34,181 nt of DNA from NCBI GenBank assembly GCA_903930255.1, contig CAIYYA010000369.1, positions 1-34,181 on the forward strand. The letters are read 5' to 3'. The position numbers and the translations under genes were made by a program. The DNA is from an uncultured beta proteobacterium. Its GTDB lineage: Bacteria > Pseudomonadota > Gammaproteobacteria > Burkholderiales > Burkholderiaceae_C. Position 1 is the stretch's first letter. Every line of letters starts with the position of its first letter. The notes beneath the pieces were generated by a model. It searched no databases. It had not been told where the DNA came from and saw only the letters and a program-made list of their open reading frames with translations. Positions 8,142-18,108 of this stretch are shown here, in pieces.

Positions 8142-9893
8142 GTGACTAACGATTCATCTCCCCCCCAACGCAATCTGAAGCGGCGGCTACTAGCCATTTG
8201 GCCTTACTTCAGCAAGTTACCAGGCACTTGGGCTCTGATCGCTGTGGCAGCTATCGTGAGTGCAGCCACCGAGCCCATGATTCCAGCGCTGCTCAAACCT
8301 TTGCTTGACCGTGGTTTTCAGCAGGGTGCTCTGGCCATCTGGACCGTACCCGCCTCGCTGTTACTTTTATTTGGTGTGCGAGGTTTGGCGGGTTATCTCG
8401 CACAGATCGGCTTAACAAAAATCACTCACCATGGTTTGCAAATTTTGCGACGCGCCATGTTTGACAAGATATTGACAGCAAACCTTCAACTGTTTTCGGA
8501 GCAAAACGCCAGTGCCCTGTCCAATACCGTTGTTTTCGAGGCTCAAAATGGCGCTGTGATGCTGGTCAGTGCAGTGTTGAGCCTGACACGTAATAGTCTG
8601 ACACTGCTTGCTCTGACCTCCTATTTGTTTTATCTCAACTGGAAACTCACCATGATTGTTGCCATGGTGTTTCCATCAGTGGCTTGGGTTATGAAAGTAT
8701 TAACACGGCGAGTGCACAAACTCACCCAAGCAAGCCAAGATGCAACAGACAAATTGGCATACGTAGTCGAAGAAAACGTGCTGGCGCATCGTGATGTACG
8801 GCTGTATGGCGCGCAAGCCAAGCAGGCAGAGCGTTTCAGTGACTTAAGTGAATCGCTGCGCCATCTGGCCATGAAATCGACCGTTGCCGGAGCCGCAATG
8901 ACACCCATGACACAGATGCTCGCCGCCATGGCTTTGTCTGCGGTAATCTCGGTAGCGCTAGTGCAAAGCGCCAGCAGTGGCACTTCAGTGGGGGGGTTCG
9001 TGGCTTTTGTGACCGCCATGCTAATGATCATTGCGCCGATTCGTCAGTTGTCCGAAATCTCCAGCCCAATCACTCGAGGTCTGGTCTCAATAGAGCGCGC
9101 CCTGACACTCATCGAGCACACGAAGAATGAATCAAGTGGTACCTATACCTGCACACAGGCTACTGGTTTGCTCACTTTTTCTGAGCTACTTGTGCAATAC
9201 CCATCAGCACAAGAGCCTGCTTTATACATTCAAAATCTAAGCATTCAAGCCGGCGAAACCGTTGCCCTGGTCGGCTCATCCGGTTCAGGTAAAACCACGC
9301 TTGTCAATGTGCTAACGCGCTTTGTCGATCGGCAGTCTGGCACGGTGTGTCTGGATGGGCATGACCTGCTGGACTGGCAAATCAGCGCTCTTCGTGCTCA
9401 ATTCTCACTGGTCAGTCAGCAGGTGGTGATGCTTAATACCAGTGTGGCGGAGAATGTCGCGCTGGGCTTACCCCTTGATTCAGAGAGAGTCTTGCAGTGC
9501 CTGATTTCAGCAAATCTATCGTCGTTTGTGCAAGGGCTGCCACAAGGCATTGAAACGTTGGTCGGCCACAACGCCACGCAGCTCTCGGGTGGCCAACGGC
9601 AACGCCTGGCGATTGCCCGGGCGCTTTACAAAGATGCACCCATTCTGATTTTGGATGAAGCCACTTCGGCACTCGACACTGAGTCAGAGCGCAGCGTACA
9701 AGACGCGCTTGATCGTTTGATGAAAAACCGCACCACGCTGGTCATTGCACACCGCTTGTCCACCGTCCACCACGCCGACCGGATCGTGGTGCTTGAGCAT
9801 GGCCGCATTGCTGAGGTGGGCAACCATGCCTCACTGCTGCAATTAGATGGACTCTACGCCCGCTTATATCGACTGGGTCTGCACAGCAATTAA
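8142..9893 (+). CDS. msbA: Lipid A export ABC transporter MsbA
   Basis: Homodimeric ABC exporter that flips lipid A-core across the inner membrane. An N-terminal six-helix transmembrane domain (residues about 20-310) is fused to an ATPase. The ATPase has Walker A GSSGSGKT near residue 378, signature LSGGQRQRLAIARAL near residue 481, Walker B ILILDEATSALD and the switch His in VIAHRLSTV. The 583 aa length is usual for MsbA. The start is GTG, 7 bases after the ligase-like gene, so the two are an operon and translation is probably coupled. The LPS context supports MsbA over other exporters of this architecture. Confidence 0.9.
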   Translation: MTNDSSPPQRNLKRRLLAIWPYFSKLPGTWALIAVAAIVSAATEPMIPALLKPLLDRGFQQGALAIWTVPASLLLLFGVRGLAGYLAQIGLTKITHHGLQILRRAMFDKILTANLQLFSEQNASALSNTVVFEAQNGAVMLVSAVLSLTRNSLTLLALTSYLFYLNWKLTMIVAMVFPSVAWVMKVLTRRVHKLTQASQDATDKLAYVVEENVLAHRDVRLYGAQAKQAERFSDLSESLRHLAMKSTVAGAAMTPMTQMLAAMALSAVISVALVQSASSGTSVGGFVAFVTAMLMIIAPIRQLSEISSPITRGLVSIERALTLIEHTKNESSGTYTCTQATGLLTFSELLVQYPSAQEPALYIQNLSIQAGETVALVGSSGSGKTTLVNVLTRFVDRQSGTVCLDGHDLLDWQISALRAQFSLVSQQVVMLNTSVAENVALGLPLDSERVLQCLISANLSSFVQGLPQGIETLVGHNATQLSGGQRQRLAIARALYKDAPILILDEATSALDTESERSVQDALDRLMKNRTTLVIAHRLSTVHHADRIVVLEHGRIAEVGNHASLLQLDGLYARLYRLGLHSN

Positions 9894-9918
9894 AAAAGAT
9901 AGCTACTTACGCAGACGC

Positions 9919-9940
9919 AGCATGCCTCGGGGATGTTTTT
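9919..9940 (+). terminator. Probable terminator between msbA and the convergent glycosyltransferase
   Basis: An 8-bp imperfect stem (AGCATGCC / GGGATGTT with one mismatch and one G-T pair) around a TCG loop, followed by three further T. It begins 26 bases after the msbA stop in a 45-base convergent spacer. It is short and imperfect, so termination strength is uncertain. Confidence 0.4.
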
Positions 9941-11117
9941 AATGATCTGTTATTGCAGCTATTCGCTGGTAGCAGAGCCCTTGCTGCCGTGCAATCGTTC
10001 CCCACAGATGTTCACTCGCAAAGTTCAAGGCGGCCAATTCAAAACGAGCAAAAGTTACAGACTCATGGCATAGGTGCAGCAAAGCTGCGCTCAATTCATT
10101 CTCGTCCATTGGATCTACTAACACCAGCGCATGAACTCCATGCTGCAGCAAGCCCGCAATGCCGCAATATTTTTCGCCACTCACCACCACGGGTAAACCG
10201 TGAGACATGGCCTCAAGCACCACCATGGCAAAAGTATCTTCATGAGTTGGGTGGGCTAAGCAATCTGCCGCTTGGTAAGCTGACCCTACGTCCGCCAGTT
10301 GACCCAGAAATACCACTCGCTCAGTGACGCCGCATGCCATTGCCTGGGCTGCAAATTGTGGTTTTTGCGCCAAATTGCCGACCACGGCAACGTAACAATG
10401 CGTGGGCAATTGAGACAGTGCCTTGATCAGGGTAGCCAGACCTTTTTTACCAAAATCATTGCCCACAAAAAGAATACAAAAGCCATCTTTAGACAATCCC
10501 AGAGCCAGCCGAGACGCGGATTTTTCCTGCTCAGTGGCCACGCCATAGACACGTTCAACCCCCGGAGTCAGCACCTCGATCGCGTCTTTGCATGCCGGGT
10601 AAGCCTCAAGCACTTGTGGCACCAAAGTGGCTGATGTCACCACAATGGTTCGCCCTGACTTGACCGAAAAACGGCTTCGCTCCAGCGCCAGATATGCCAG
10701 CAAGCGCGGACTCGTCATCACCTTGACCCAGCGCAGCAGCCACGCCAAGCCCTGGCGCCCATGAAAGAGGTTGTATTTCACCGGCAACACATGCACCGTT
10801 TGTATCTGGCCGTGCCAAGTATTCTCGTGCGAATGCACCACATCAAAACCCCGCCGGGTCGCCCACCAGGTGGCTGTGGCGTACCACAGCTGATTCAGCC
10901 AGCGTGGCCGGGCAAATGGTTGCGCTACCCGGTGATACGTCACATCTGGCCACTGGTGATCAACATGTTGGGCAAACACATGCATTTCATGGCGTGCTGC
11001 AAGATTTTCTACCAAAGCCATGGAATAGCGCTCTGCACCACCCCCTTTGGCAGAAAAATGCCGATTCAGCACAGCGATGCGCAGTCGGGGCTGCTCAGGC
11101 AAAGTGGACGGGTTCAT
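9939..11117 (-). CDS. WaaG-like family 4 glycosyltransferase
   Basis: GT-B fold retaining glycosyltransferase resembling WaaG, the UDP-glucose:(heptosyl)LPS alpha-1,3-glucosyltransferase. The N-terminal LNRHFSAKGGGAERYS contains the glycine-rich loop. FDVVHSHENTWHGQ follows, and the C-terminal domain has ILFVGNDFGKKGLATLI and HPTHEDTFAMVVLEAMSHGLP, the last matching the E-x7-E nucleotide-sugar motif. The ATG at 11117 overlaps the stop of the deacetylase as ATGA, so it is preferred over an in-frame start at 11162; this gives 392 aa. It is the last gene of the minus-strand run starting at yebC. The exact acceptor cannot be read from the sequence. Confidence 0.83.
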   Translation of the reverse strand: MNPSTLPEQPRLRIAVLNRHFSAKGGGAERYSMALVENLAARHEMHVFAQHVDHQWPDVTYHRVAQPFARPRWLNQLWYATATWWATRRGFDVVHSHENTWHGQIQTVHVLPVKYNLFHGRQGLAWLLRWVKVMTSPRLLAYLALERSRFSVKSGRTIVVTSATLVPQVLEAYPACKDAIEVLTPGVERVYGVATEQEKSASRLALGLSKDGFCILFVGNDFGKKGLATLIKALSQLPTHCYVAVVGNLAQKPQFAAQAMACGVTERVVFLGQLADVGSAYQAADCLAHPTHEDTFAMVVLEAMSHGLPVVVSGEKYCGIAGLLQHGVHALVLVDPMDENELSAALLHLCHESVTFARFELAALNFASEHLWGTIARQQGLCYQRIAAITDH

Positions 11118-11866
11118 CGGTTGCTGCGCCGATCCTCGTAGCGTGTCGCCAGTTTCATCCAAAGCATCAGCAGGGTGGTCGAGCGCACCACTGGTACACG
11201 CGGCAACTGTAAAAAATCATGCCCTGCCAGGCAGCGACTTCGCTGGGTGGTGGTCGCCGTGAAAAAACCAGCATTTCGAACTGCTGGCACATGCGCGGGT
11301 AAATACTCGCCATAGGGATAACAAAAATGCTGCACTGGTCGCCCAATAGCGCGCTCAAGTTCCACCTTGCCAGCTTTAATTTCAAGCGCTGAATCAATAT
11401 CCGACAAACGTGGCAGATGCACATGATGCCGCGTGTGCGCACCCACCTCCTGCCCACCTGCGACCCAAGCCCTTAACTGTGCGGCATCCATCAAGGGCGC
11501 AGGCGCGATGCCCGAGCCTTTGTCCCAGTCATTGAATTGCCCCAACCGCTGGCTCACGACATAACAAGTTGATGAAAAGTCAAATCGCTGCAACACCGGC
11601 AGTGCTTGTGTCAGGTTGTTCAAAAAGCCATCATCGAAAGTAATGCCAACGACTTTGCCGGTTTTTTCACCCATCAAATACGGCAACAGCGCCGACATCG
11701 ACAAACCACGATAACCCAAAATTTTGAGTAACTGCAGCTGTCTGGAAAAAGCATCCGGGCTGACATACAAACTGCGAAAGGCAGCCCCCCTGGGGGGTGC
11801 CAGCGCAATCTGGTGATAGACCAGAACGGGTATCGGCTTAACTGTGGCGCAAGAAGTCAACAGCAT
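11114..11866 (-). CDS. CE4 polysaccharide deacetylase family protein
   Basis: NodB-homology carbohydrate esterase that removes N-acetyl groups from sugars, using a metal held by an Asp-His-His triad. TFDDGF at residues 76-81 holds the catalytic base and metal Asp. HTRHH at 144-148 fits the H(S/T)xxH motif, and CYPYGEY fits the third motif. The core appears intact and probably active. No convincing signal peptide or membrane anchor is seen (MLLTSC is too short), which would place it in the cytoplasm. It starts 12 bases after rng and is coupled to the WaaG-like gene. I infer a sugar of LPS or a related glycan as substrate. Confidence 0.85.
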   Translation of the reverse strand: MLLTSCATVKPIPVLVYHQIALAPPRGAAFRSLYVSPDAFSRQLQLLKILGYRGLSMSALLPYLMGEKTGKVVGITFDDGFLNNLTQALPVLQRFDFSSTCYVVSQRLGQFNDWDKGSGIAPAPLMDAAQLRAWVAGGQEVGAHTRHHVHLPRLSDIDSALEIKAGKVELERAIGRPVQHFCYPYGEYLPAHVPAVRNAGFFTATTTQRSRCLAGHDFLQLPRVPVVRSTTLLMLWMKLATRYEDRRSNR

Positions 11867-11878
11867 CGAAACGGCTCA

Positions 11879-13354
11879 TTACAGCAAAACAATATCGTAC
11901 TGCTCTTGCCCCATGGAACTTTCGCTTTGCAGAGATACTGGCTTACCTATAAATTCGCTTAAACCTGCCAAGTGCTGACTTTCTTCGTCTAAAAACAGCT
12001 CGATGACCTTGGGCGAAGCCACCACGCGGAACTCTTTGGGGTTGAATTGACGTGCTTCCCGGAGAATTTCACGAAAAATATCGTAAGCCACGCTGCGCGC
12101 AGTTTTAACGATGCCCTTGCCCTGGCAAGTTAGACAAGGCTCACACAGCATGTGTGCAAGCGACTCGCGCGTGCGTTTGCGCGTCATCTCGACCAAACCC
12201 AGCTGCGAAAATCCACCACACATGGTCTTAACCCGGTCACGTGAGAGCTGTTTGCGAATTTCGCTTAACACGGCTTCACGGTGCTCCTCGCGTTCCATGT
12301 CAATAAAGTCCACCACCACAATGCCACCTAAATTGCGCAGCCTGAGCTGGCGTGCAATGGCTTGAGCAGCTTCGAGATTGGTTTTAAAAATGGTATCGTC
12401 AAAGTTGCGCGCGCCGACAAAAGCGCCGGTGTTGACGTCCACCGTGGTTAGCGCTTCCGTTTGATCGACGATCAAATACCCACCTGATTTCAAATCAACA
12501 CGCCGCCCCAACGCTTTGGCAATATCTTCATCCACGCTGTGCAAATCAAAAATGGGCCGCTCGCCTTTGTAATGTTGCAACTTTTGCGCCGCTGCAGGCA
12601 TGAATTCAGAGCCAAAAGTTTGCAACAGCTGAAACTGCTCCAGTGAATCAACCCAGATTGAATGCGTTCGTTCGCCCACCAGATCGCGCAGCACACGATG
12701 CAACAGGTTTAAGTCCTGGTGCAGCAACGATTTCGGAGGCAGACGTGTTGCTGCGTCACGAATGCGTTTTCCGGCTTTGCGCAGATAGGCAATGTCGTCA
12801 GATAACGCCTGCTCACTCGCATCTTCGGCGTTGGTGCGCAAAATAAAACCACCCCCTTCGTCACCAACCAGACTTTGTAAACGCTTACGTAGCGCATCAC
12901 GCTGTTCCGATGGTATTTTTTGCGACACCCCAATATGATCGTCTTGTGGCAAAAAAACCAACATGCGTCCGGCAATGCTGATCTGCGTTGATAGTCTTGC
13001 TCCTTTGCTGCCGATTGGGTCTTTGATCACCTGCACAACTAAGCTTTGACCTTCAAAAATCTGCTTTTCGATCGGGATTTGTGACGCTAAGTGGCGGGCC
13101 ACCGAGAGTGTTTCACCTTCTGAGGGTGCATGCCAAACGTCTGCCACGTGCAAAAAAGCGGCCCGCTCGAGTCCAATGTCGATGAACGCAGACTGCATGC
13201 CTGGTAACACACGTGCCACTTTGCCCAAATAAACATTGCCAACCAAACCCCGCTCGAGCGAGCGTTCAACATGCAACTCTTGCAACACGCCGCCTTCCAC
13301 CACCGCGACGCGTGTTTCCTGGGGTGACCAATTGATCAAGATATCTTCTTGCAT
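11879..13354 (-). CDS. rng: Ribonuclease G
   Basis: Endoribonuclease of the RNase E/G family that processes 16S rRNA 5' ends and degrades mRNA. An N-terminal S1-like domain is visible (GNVYLGKVARVLPGMQSAFIDIG, residues about 40-62). The DNase I-like catalytic core contains VDVNTGAFVG and VVVDFIDME. CEPCLTCQGKG holds the cysteines of the zinc link. The 491 aa length is that of RNase G, without the long disordered tail of RNase E. It lies 75 bases after maf, the largest gap in this run. A weak internal promoter is possible there, but I could not identify convincing hexamers. Confidence 0.95.
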   Translation of the reverse strand: MQEDILINWSPQETRVAVVEGGVLQELHVERSLERGLVGNVYLGKVARVLPGMQSAFIDIGLERAAFLHVADVWHAPSEGETLSVARHLASQIPIEKQIFEGQSLVVQVIKDPIGSKGARLSTQISIAGRMLVFLPQDDHIGVSQKIPSEQRDALRKRLQSLVGDEGGGFILRTNAEDASEQALSDDIAYLRKAGKRIRDAATRLPPKSLLHQDLNLLHRVLRDLVGERTHSIWVDSLEQFQLLQTFGSEFMPAAAQKLQHYKGERPIFDLHSVDEDIAKALGRRVDLKSGGYLIVDQTEALTTVDVNTGAFVGARNFDDTIFKTNLEAAQAIARQLRLRNLGGIVVVDFIDMEREEHREAVLSEIRKQLSRDRVKTMCGGFSQLGLVEMTRKRTRESLAHMLCEPCLTCQGKGIVKTARSVAYDIFREILREARQFNPKEFRVVASPKVIELFLDEESQHLAGLSEFIGKPVSLQSESSMGQEQYDIVLL

Positions 13355-13429
13355 AACTTCAATTTTGTAGATGAAAAATGGCTATAACGCTCATGAATAA
13401 AGCATAACACACTACACATATAATAGCAC

Positions 13430-14023
13430 TCAAGAACTCAAACTGAGTAATTGCGAAGTCTCAAACAAGGGCAAGCCCATAATGCCAGAATAGCTACCGC
13501 TGATGTGTGAAATATGCGCAGCTGCTCGACCCTGCACGCCATAGGCACCCGCCTTGCCGATCGGCTCGCCAGTAGCCACATAGGCCTGAATTTGCTCAGC
13601 CGTCATGGCTTCAAACGTAACCCTTGAAACCGACACAGTCTGCACACGCTGAAGCAGCGAACCCAGTGCCACGGCGGTCAATACCCGATGCGTTTTGCCT
13701 GAAAGTTGACCGAGCATGCGAATGGCTTCAGCTGCGTCAACGGGTTTACCCAAAATCAACCGGCCCAAGGCCACAGTAGTGTCAGAGCACAGCACCGGCG
13801 CAGGCGGCAATCCACGACGCTGCAAACGCAGCAACGCTGCATCGAGTTTGAGCTGGGTAACGCGCTGCACATAAGCCAACGGTGTTTCGCGCGCAAACAC
13901 TACCTCGAGTGCTTCGGCATCTTCATCCGCGTCGGGTAACAGCAACTGATAGGCCACACCTAGCTGTTCGAGCAATTGCCGACGTCTAGGACTTTGGGAG
14001 GCCAAATAAACCAAGGGATACAC
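13430..14023 (-). CDS. maf: Maf-family nucleoside triphosphate pyrophosphatase
   Basis: Hydrolyses non-canonical or surplus nucleoside triphosphates to monophosphate and pyrophosphate. [12 protein letters not shown] near residues 8-19 is the Maf phosphate-binding signature. [34 protein letters not shown] and [10 protein letters not shown] complete the active-site cleft. The last region resembles the YhdE (dTTP/UTP) subgroup more than YceF, but this is a weak call. The start is GTG, 6 bases after the rlmH stop. The order rsfS-rlmH-maf-rng is common in proteobacteria. Confidence 0.92.
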   Translation of the reverse strand: MYPLVYLASQSPRRRQLLEQLGVAYQLLLPDADEDAEALEVVFARETPLAYVQRVTQLKLDAALLRLQRRGLPPAPVLCSDTTVALGRLILGKPVDAAEAIRMLGQLSGKTHRVLTAVALGSLLQRVQTVSVSRVTFEAMTAEQIQAYVATGEPIGKAGAYGVQGRAAAHISHISGSYSGIMGLPLFETSQLLSLSS

Positions 14024-14029
14024 GGTGAA

Positions 14030-14497
14030 TTATTCGCGGTGGTAGGGGTGATTGGTGTTGATCGTCCAGGCACGATACAGCTGCTCAATCAACAACACAC
14101 GCACAAAAGCGTGTGGCAAGGTCAGGTCAGACAAACGAATACGCTCCTGAGCCGCCTGTTTGAAGCTGGCATCCAAGCCATCAGGACCGCCAATCACCAG
14201 TGCCACGTTATCACCCGAAAATTGCCAGTCTTTAAGTTTGCCCGATAGCGCCATGGTGCTCAGTGAGGTGCCTCGCTCATCCAACGCCACCACGCGGTAA
14301 GCTTTGGGAATAGCAGCCTCGATGCGTGAACGCTCGGCCGCAAGCAGGGTTTCATGCGATTTGGAGGCGCGAGGCTCGGTTTTTACCGCTTTGAGCTCGA
14401 CTTTTAACTCAAACGGGAATCGTTTGGCGTAATCATCCCATGCTGTTTGTGCCCAATCAGGCACCCGCTGACCCACGGCAACGATCAGCAAATGCAC
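14030..14497 (-). CDS. rlmH: 23S rRNA pseudouridine-1915 N3-methyltransferase RlmH
   Basis: SPOUT-class dimeric methyltransferase acting on helix 69 of assembled 70S ribosomes. The N-terminus [27 protein letters not shown], the SAM knot region [12 protein letters not shown] near residues 100-111, and the C-terminus [20 protein letters not shown] are typical. The 155 aa length matches the family. The start is GTG, 2 bases after the rsfS stop, so translation is probably coupled. Confidence 0.95.
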   Translation of the reverse strand: MHLLIVAVGQRVPDWAQTAWDDYAKRFPFELKVELKAVKTEPRASKSHETLLAAERSRIEAAIPKAYRVVALDERGTSLSTMALSGKLKDWQFSGDNVALVIGGPDGLDASFKQAAQERIRLSDLTLPHAFVRVLLIEQLYRAWTINTNHPYHRE

Positions 14498-14499
14498 GG

Positions 14500-15273
14500 T
14501 CAGGCTTTACGAGATGGCGCTTGACTGGCCAGTGCTTTCTTGGCAGCCACTTTTTTCACGGGCGCATTGACCACCAATGTTTTGATTTTGGGTTTGATAA
14601 CTTCCACCTTGCTTTTTAAGCCCCCAGCGCTTGCTGGACGTGCTTTAGCAGCTATTTTTTTAGCAGCAGCAGCTTTCGCATCCTGGGTTTTTTTCATTTG
14701 TGCTCTGCTGGGAAAAGCCTCTTCAACACCTTTTTTGGCAGCGCTAGAGCGCCGCAAACTTTCGCTGGACTTGGGCACTGCCTTAACTGCGCTGGCTTTC
14801 ACCAGAGGTTCATGCACCGGTTTGGCTGCGCCGAGTTTCAGACGAACTGGCTTTTCGCCCCATAACTCTTCGAGGTTGTAATACTGACGAATGCTCGGTT
14901 GCATCACATGCACCACGGCTTGGCCACAGTCGACAATGATCCACTCACCGTTGACCTCACCTTCCACTCGCGGCTTAACGAAGCCGGCTTCGCGCACGGC
15001 ATCCACCACACTCGCGGCCAGCGCCTTGGTTTGGCGGTTTGATGTGCCCGAAGCAATGATCACACGCTCAAACAAGGCGGACAGGTGTTCAGTGTCAAAC
15101 ACCACAATCTCATGCGCTTTGACGTCTTCTAGACCATCAACAATGGCGCGCTGAAGCTTTTGAATATCTTTTTTGCCAGTTGTTTTGGCAACTGCCTTGA
15201 CTTTGATGAAAGCTTCACCAACAGGTGGATTAACGGATTTGCTAGTAGCTTTAGGGGCGATTTTGGTAGTCAT
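14500..15273 (-). CDS. rsfS: Ribosomal silencing factor RsfS with a long basic C-terminal tail
   Basis: RsfS (RsfA/Iojap) binds uL14 on the 50S subunit and blocks subunit joining under nutrient stress. The core, residues about 36-140, has [55 protein letters not shown] and YYNLEELWG, all typical. The protein is 257 aa, about twice the usual size. There is a 35-residue basic N-terminal extension and a roughly 115-residue Lys/Ala/Pro-rich tail ([23 protein letters not shown]). The ATG at 15273 shares a base with the nadD stop (TGATG). No later in-frame ATG exists before the core, so the N-terminal extension seems real. Confidence 0.92.
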   Translation of the reverse strand: MTTKIAPKATSKSVNPPVGEAFIKVKAVAKTTGKKDIQKLQRAIVDGLEDVKAHEIVVFDTEHLSALFERVIIASGTSNRQTKALAASVVDAVREAGFVKPRVEGEVNGEWIIVDCGQAVVHVMQPSIRQYYNLEELWGEKPVRLKLGAAKPVHEPLVKASAVKAVPKSSESLRRSSAAKKGVEEAFPSRAQMKKTQDAKAAAAKKIAAKARPASAGGLKSKVEVIKPKIKTLVVNAPVKKVAAKKALASQAPSRKA

Positions 15274-15881
15274 CAAGCAGTTTGGTAAAGGTGGTGGTCG
15301 GCAATATAACGCGCAACCGGCTTGGACAGCAACGTATCTACGCTGCGACCGGCAAAAATTTGCGCACGAATTTCGGTAGAACTCAAGGGAAACTCTGGCA
15401 TTTGCAAACGGTGAACCTGTGAAGGAAACAATTTTTCTATGTCAAAAACAGTGTTAGCGCTTGCTGCACTTGCGCGAAAAGCTACACATATTGTAGCAAT
15501 TTCCAGTATCTGTTGCCAGCAATGCCAGCCCGTCAAGGCTTGCGCCTGATCGGCTCCCACAATCAAAAAAAAAGCAGCGTCTGGTTGCGTTGCAACAAGC
15601 TCACGCAAAGTGTCTATGGTGTAGCTTGGGCCCGTGCGCGCCATCTCACGCGGATCAACCTGCACACTGGCAAATTCGGCAAAAGCCAGTCTTGCCATGG
15701 CCAGTCGGTGTGCGGCCGTTGTCAATGAACGCTCTTTATGCCAAGCTTGACCCGTGGGAATAACCCGCAATTCATCTAAATTCAGCTCTTTGCAGGCTGT
15801 TTCTGCAAGTAGTTGATGCGCTCGATGCGGCGGGTCAAACGCCCCCCCAAAAAACCCAACACGCCTGGGCTCAGGTATCAA
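15273..15881 (-). CDS. nadD: Nicotinate-nucleotide adenylyltransferase NadD
   Basis: Converts nicotinate mononucleotide and ATP to deamido-NAD in NAD synthesis. [14 protein letters not shown] at residues 8-21 is the nucleotidyltransferase GxFDPxHxxH motif. [12 protein letters not shown] near the C-terminus is the SSTxIR motif. The 202 aa length is normal. The start is TTG, overlapping the hemF stop by 4 bases (TTGA), with AAGGA 6 bases upstream. The stop overlaps rsfS by one base, so this is a tightly coupled operon gene. Confidence 0.95.
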   Translation of the reverse strand: MIPEPRRVGFFGGAFDPPHRAHQLLAETACKELNLDELRVIPTGQAWHKERSLTTAAHRLAMARLAFAEFASVQVDPREMARTGPSYTIDTLRELVATQPDAAFFLIVGADQAQALTGWHCWQQILEIATICVAFRASAASANTVFDIEKLFPSQVHRLQMPEFPLSSTEIRAQIFAGRSVDTLLSKPVARYIADHHLYQTA

Positions 15882-16810
15882 ATCCAGTCCTTGCGTGGCA
15901 AAAAGTCGGTGTACAAAGCGGCTTCGGGCGAACCCGCAGCAGGCACTTGGCTGTATGCCCAGCTCACCAGTGGCGGCATCGATAACAAAATCGACTCACT
16001 GCGCCCACCCGATTGCAAACCAAAGTGGGTGCCCCGGTCCCACACCAGATTAAATTCAACATAACGACCGCGGCGATACAACTGAAAAGCGCGTTCACGC
16101 TCAGCATAAGCCATGTCCTTGCGGCGCTGGACGATCGGCAAATAAGCCTCAAGAAACGAATTGCCGACCGACTGCAGCATGGCCAGGCTCTGCTCAAACC
16201 CCAACTCCGAAAAATCGTCAAAGAACACACCACCCACGCCGCGCTGTTCGTTGCGATGTTTCAAAAAAAAGTAGTCATCACACCAAGTTTTGAAACGCGG
16301 ATATTTATCTTCGCCAAAGTCTTGCAGAGCGTTTTTGCAAGACTGGTGAAAATGCACTGCATCTTCTGCAAACCCGTAATAAGGTGTCAGGTCCATGCCC
16401 CCCCCAAACCAGCACACCTCGGTACCATCGCGATTTTTTGCCGAGATCATGCGCACGTTCATGTGCACTGTAGGTACATAGGGGTTGCGTGGGTGAAACA
16501 CCAACGAAACCCCCATCGCCTCAAACGGCGCACCAGACAACTCAGGCCGGTGCTGCGTGGCCGACGGTGGCAGCTTGGGACCAGTAACATGCGAAAAACC
16601 ACAACCGGCGCGCTCAAACACCGCACCATCTTCCAAAATTTGAGTAATGCCCTGCCCTTGCAGCAACTCACCCGGCGGTTTTTCCCAGGCATCAGTCAAA
16701 AATACTTGGCCATCAATCGCGCTAATGGCCGACGTAATACTCGCTTGCAAACCACGCAAATACTGGCTAACAGCCGCGGCGTTACTCAAAGGTGCGGCAA
16801 CTTGACTCAT
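15878..16810 (-). CDS. hemF: Oxygen-dependent coproporphyrinogen III oxidase HemF
   Basis: Oxidative decarboxylation of coproporphyrinogen III to protoporphyrinogen IX in aerobic haem synthesis. [21 protein letters not shown] near residues 130-150, [12 protein letters not shown] and [18 protein letters not shown] are family signatures, and the 310 aa length is typical. The ATG overlaps the purD stop as ATGA, and its own stop overlaps the nadD TTG. Its presence implies an oxygen-using lifestyle, at least facultatively. Confidence 0.97.
   Translation of the reverse strand: MSQVAAPLSNAAAVSQYLRGLQASITSAISAIDGQVFLTDAWEKPPGELLQGQGITQILEDGAVFERAGCGFSHVTGPKLPPSATQHRPELSGAPFEAMGVSLVFHPRNPYVPTVHMNVRMISAKNRDGTEVCWFGGGMDLTPYYGFAEDAVHFHQSCKNALQDFGEDKYPRFKTWCDDYFFLKHRNEQRGVGGVFFDDFSELGFEQSLAMLQSVGNSFLEAYLPIVQRRKDMAYAERERAFQLYRRGRYVEFNLVWDRGTHFGLQSGGRSESILLSMPPLVSWAYSQVPAAGSPEAALYTDFLPRKDWI
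15888..15892 (-). promoter_or_regulatory. Ribosome binding site of nadD
   Basis: AAGGA on the minus strand inside the end of hemF, 6 bases before the TTG at 15881. It supports the unusual TTG start. Confidence 0.6.
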
Positions 16811-18108
16811 GCTGCACTGCCTTTGATAGCCCGAAAACCTATATCAGTTCGATACTGCATGCCATCAAAATGGATACCAGAAGTAACTTCATAGGCTCGC
16901 TGCTGCGCCAAGCGCACGTTATCGGCCAACACCGTCACGCACAGCACGCGCCCACCGGAGGTGTAAGGAACAGCCTCTGTAAGCGAGCTCCCAGCGTGAA
17001 ACACCACGGCATCTTCTGCTTCTTTGGGCAAGCCACTGATGACATCGCCCTTGCGCGGACTCATCGGATAGCCCTGCGCTGCTAATACCACGCCCAGAGC
17101 GGTGCGTCGATCCCACTGCAACTCGATCTGGTCGAGCCTGCCATGCGGTCCTGGTTCTGTGGCAGCGAGCATCACATCCACCAGATCCGTTTTTAGGCGC
17201 ATCATGATCGGCTGTGTTTCAGGGTCACCCATGCGACAGTTGAATTCAAGAGTTTTTGGATGCCCGTTGGCATCAATCATCAGCCCGGCATACAAAAAAC
17301 CGGTGAACGTGATGCCGTCTTTTTCCATGCCCCGAATGGTCGGCAAAATAATTTCGCGCATGGCGCGAGCGTGCACATCAGGCGTGACAACAGGCGCAGG
17401 TGAATAGGCTCCCATGCCGCCGGTATTGGGCCCCAGATCAGCATTGAGCAAGCGCTTGTGATCTTGGCTAGTAGCCAATGGCAGCACGTTTTTGCCGTCC
17501 ACCATGACGATAAAACTGGCTTCCTCGCCCTGCAGAAACTCCTCGATAACAACACGCGCACCCCCTTCGTTGTGACTCACACCCAGTGAGTTATCGAGCA
17601 ACATGAAGTCAACCGCTTCATGCGCCTGCGCCAGCGTGCTCGCCACCACCACACCTTTGCCTGCCGCCAGGCCATCAGCCTTCACCACAATCGGGGCGCC
17701 CATCTTCTCGATATAAGCATGCGCAGCCACAGGATCAGCAAAGGTTTCGAAGCGCGCTGTCGGAATTCCATGGCGCTGCATAAAGGCTTTGGAAAATGCC
17801 TTGGAACTCTCCAACTGGGCCGCAGACTGAGTCGGGCCAAAAATACGCAATCCATGCTTGCGAAAAACATCCACCACGCCAGCCGCCAGCGGGACTTCAG
17901 GTCCAACCACCGTTAATGCTATCTTGTTACTAGCAGCCCAAGCACACAAATCGGGCACAGCCGTGATATTTACGTTAACAAAACGGTCATCCTGAGCGGT
18001 ACCCGCATTGCCCGGTGCAAGATAAATTTTTTCAACTTTGGGCGACTGGGCCAGTTTCCAGGCCAGAGCATGTTCACGGCCACCGCCGCCAATCACAAGA
18101 ATTTTCAT
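16807..18108 (-). CDS. purD: Phosphoribosylamine-glycine ligase PurD
   Basis: ATP-grasp enzyme joining phosphoribosylamine and glycine in the second step of purine synthesis. [19 protein letters not shown] at the N-terminus, the ATP-grasp core [18 protein letters not shown] near residues 135-155, and [12 protein letters not shown] near residue 290 are diagnostic. The 433 aa length is typical. The ATG overlaps the yebC stop by 4 bases, and the stop overlaps hemF by 4 bases. Confidence 0.97.
   Translation of the reverse strand: MKILVIGGGGREHALAWKLAQSPKVEKIYLAPGNAGTAQDDRFVNVNITAVPDLCAWAASNKIALTVVGPEVPLAAGVVDVFRKHGLRIFGPTQSAAQLESSKAFSKAFMQRHGIPTARFETFADPVAAHAYIEKMGAPIVVKADGLAAGKGVVVASTLAQAHEAVDFMLLDNSLGVSHNEGGARVVIEEFLQGEEASFIVMVDGKNVLPLATSQDHKRLLNADLGPNTGGMGAYSPAPVVTPDVHARAMREIILPTIRGMEKDGITFTGFLYAGLMIDANGHPKTLEFNCRMGDPETQPIMMRLKTDLVDVMLAATEPGPHGRLDQIELQWDRRTALGVVLAAQGYPMSPRKGDVISGLPKEAEDAVVFHAGSSLTEAVPYTSGGRVLCVTVLADNVRLAQQRAYEVTSGIHFDGMQYRTDIGFRAIKGSAA

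Noticed and set aside
13355-13429. Promoter for rng in the maf-rng gap
   Set aside because: TTGAGT and TGTTAT at 18-base spacing are possible on the minus strand, but each matches only 4 of 6 consensus bases in very AT-rich sequence.
16013-16894. 293-codon plus-strand open frame antisense to hemF and the end of purD
   Set aside because: hemF and purD are unmistakable on the other strand; the protein has no recognisable domains and no ribosome site.
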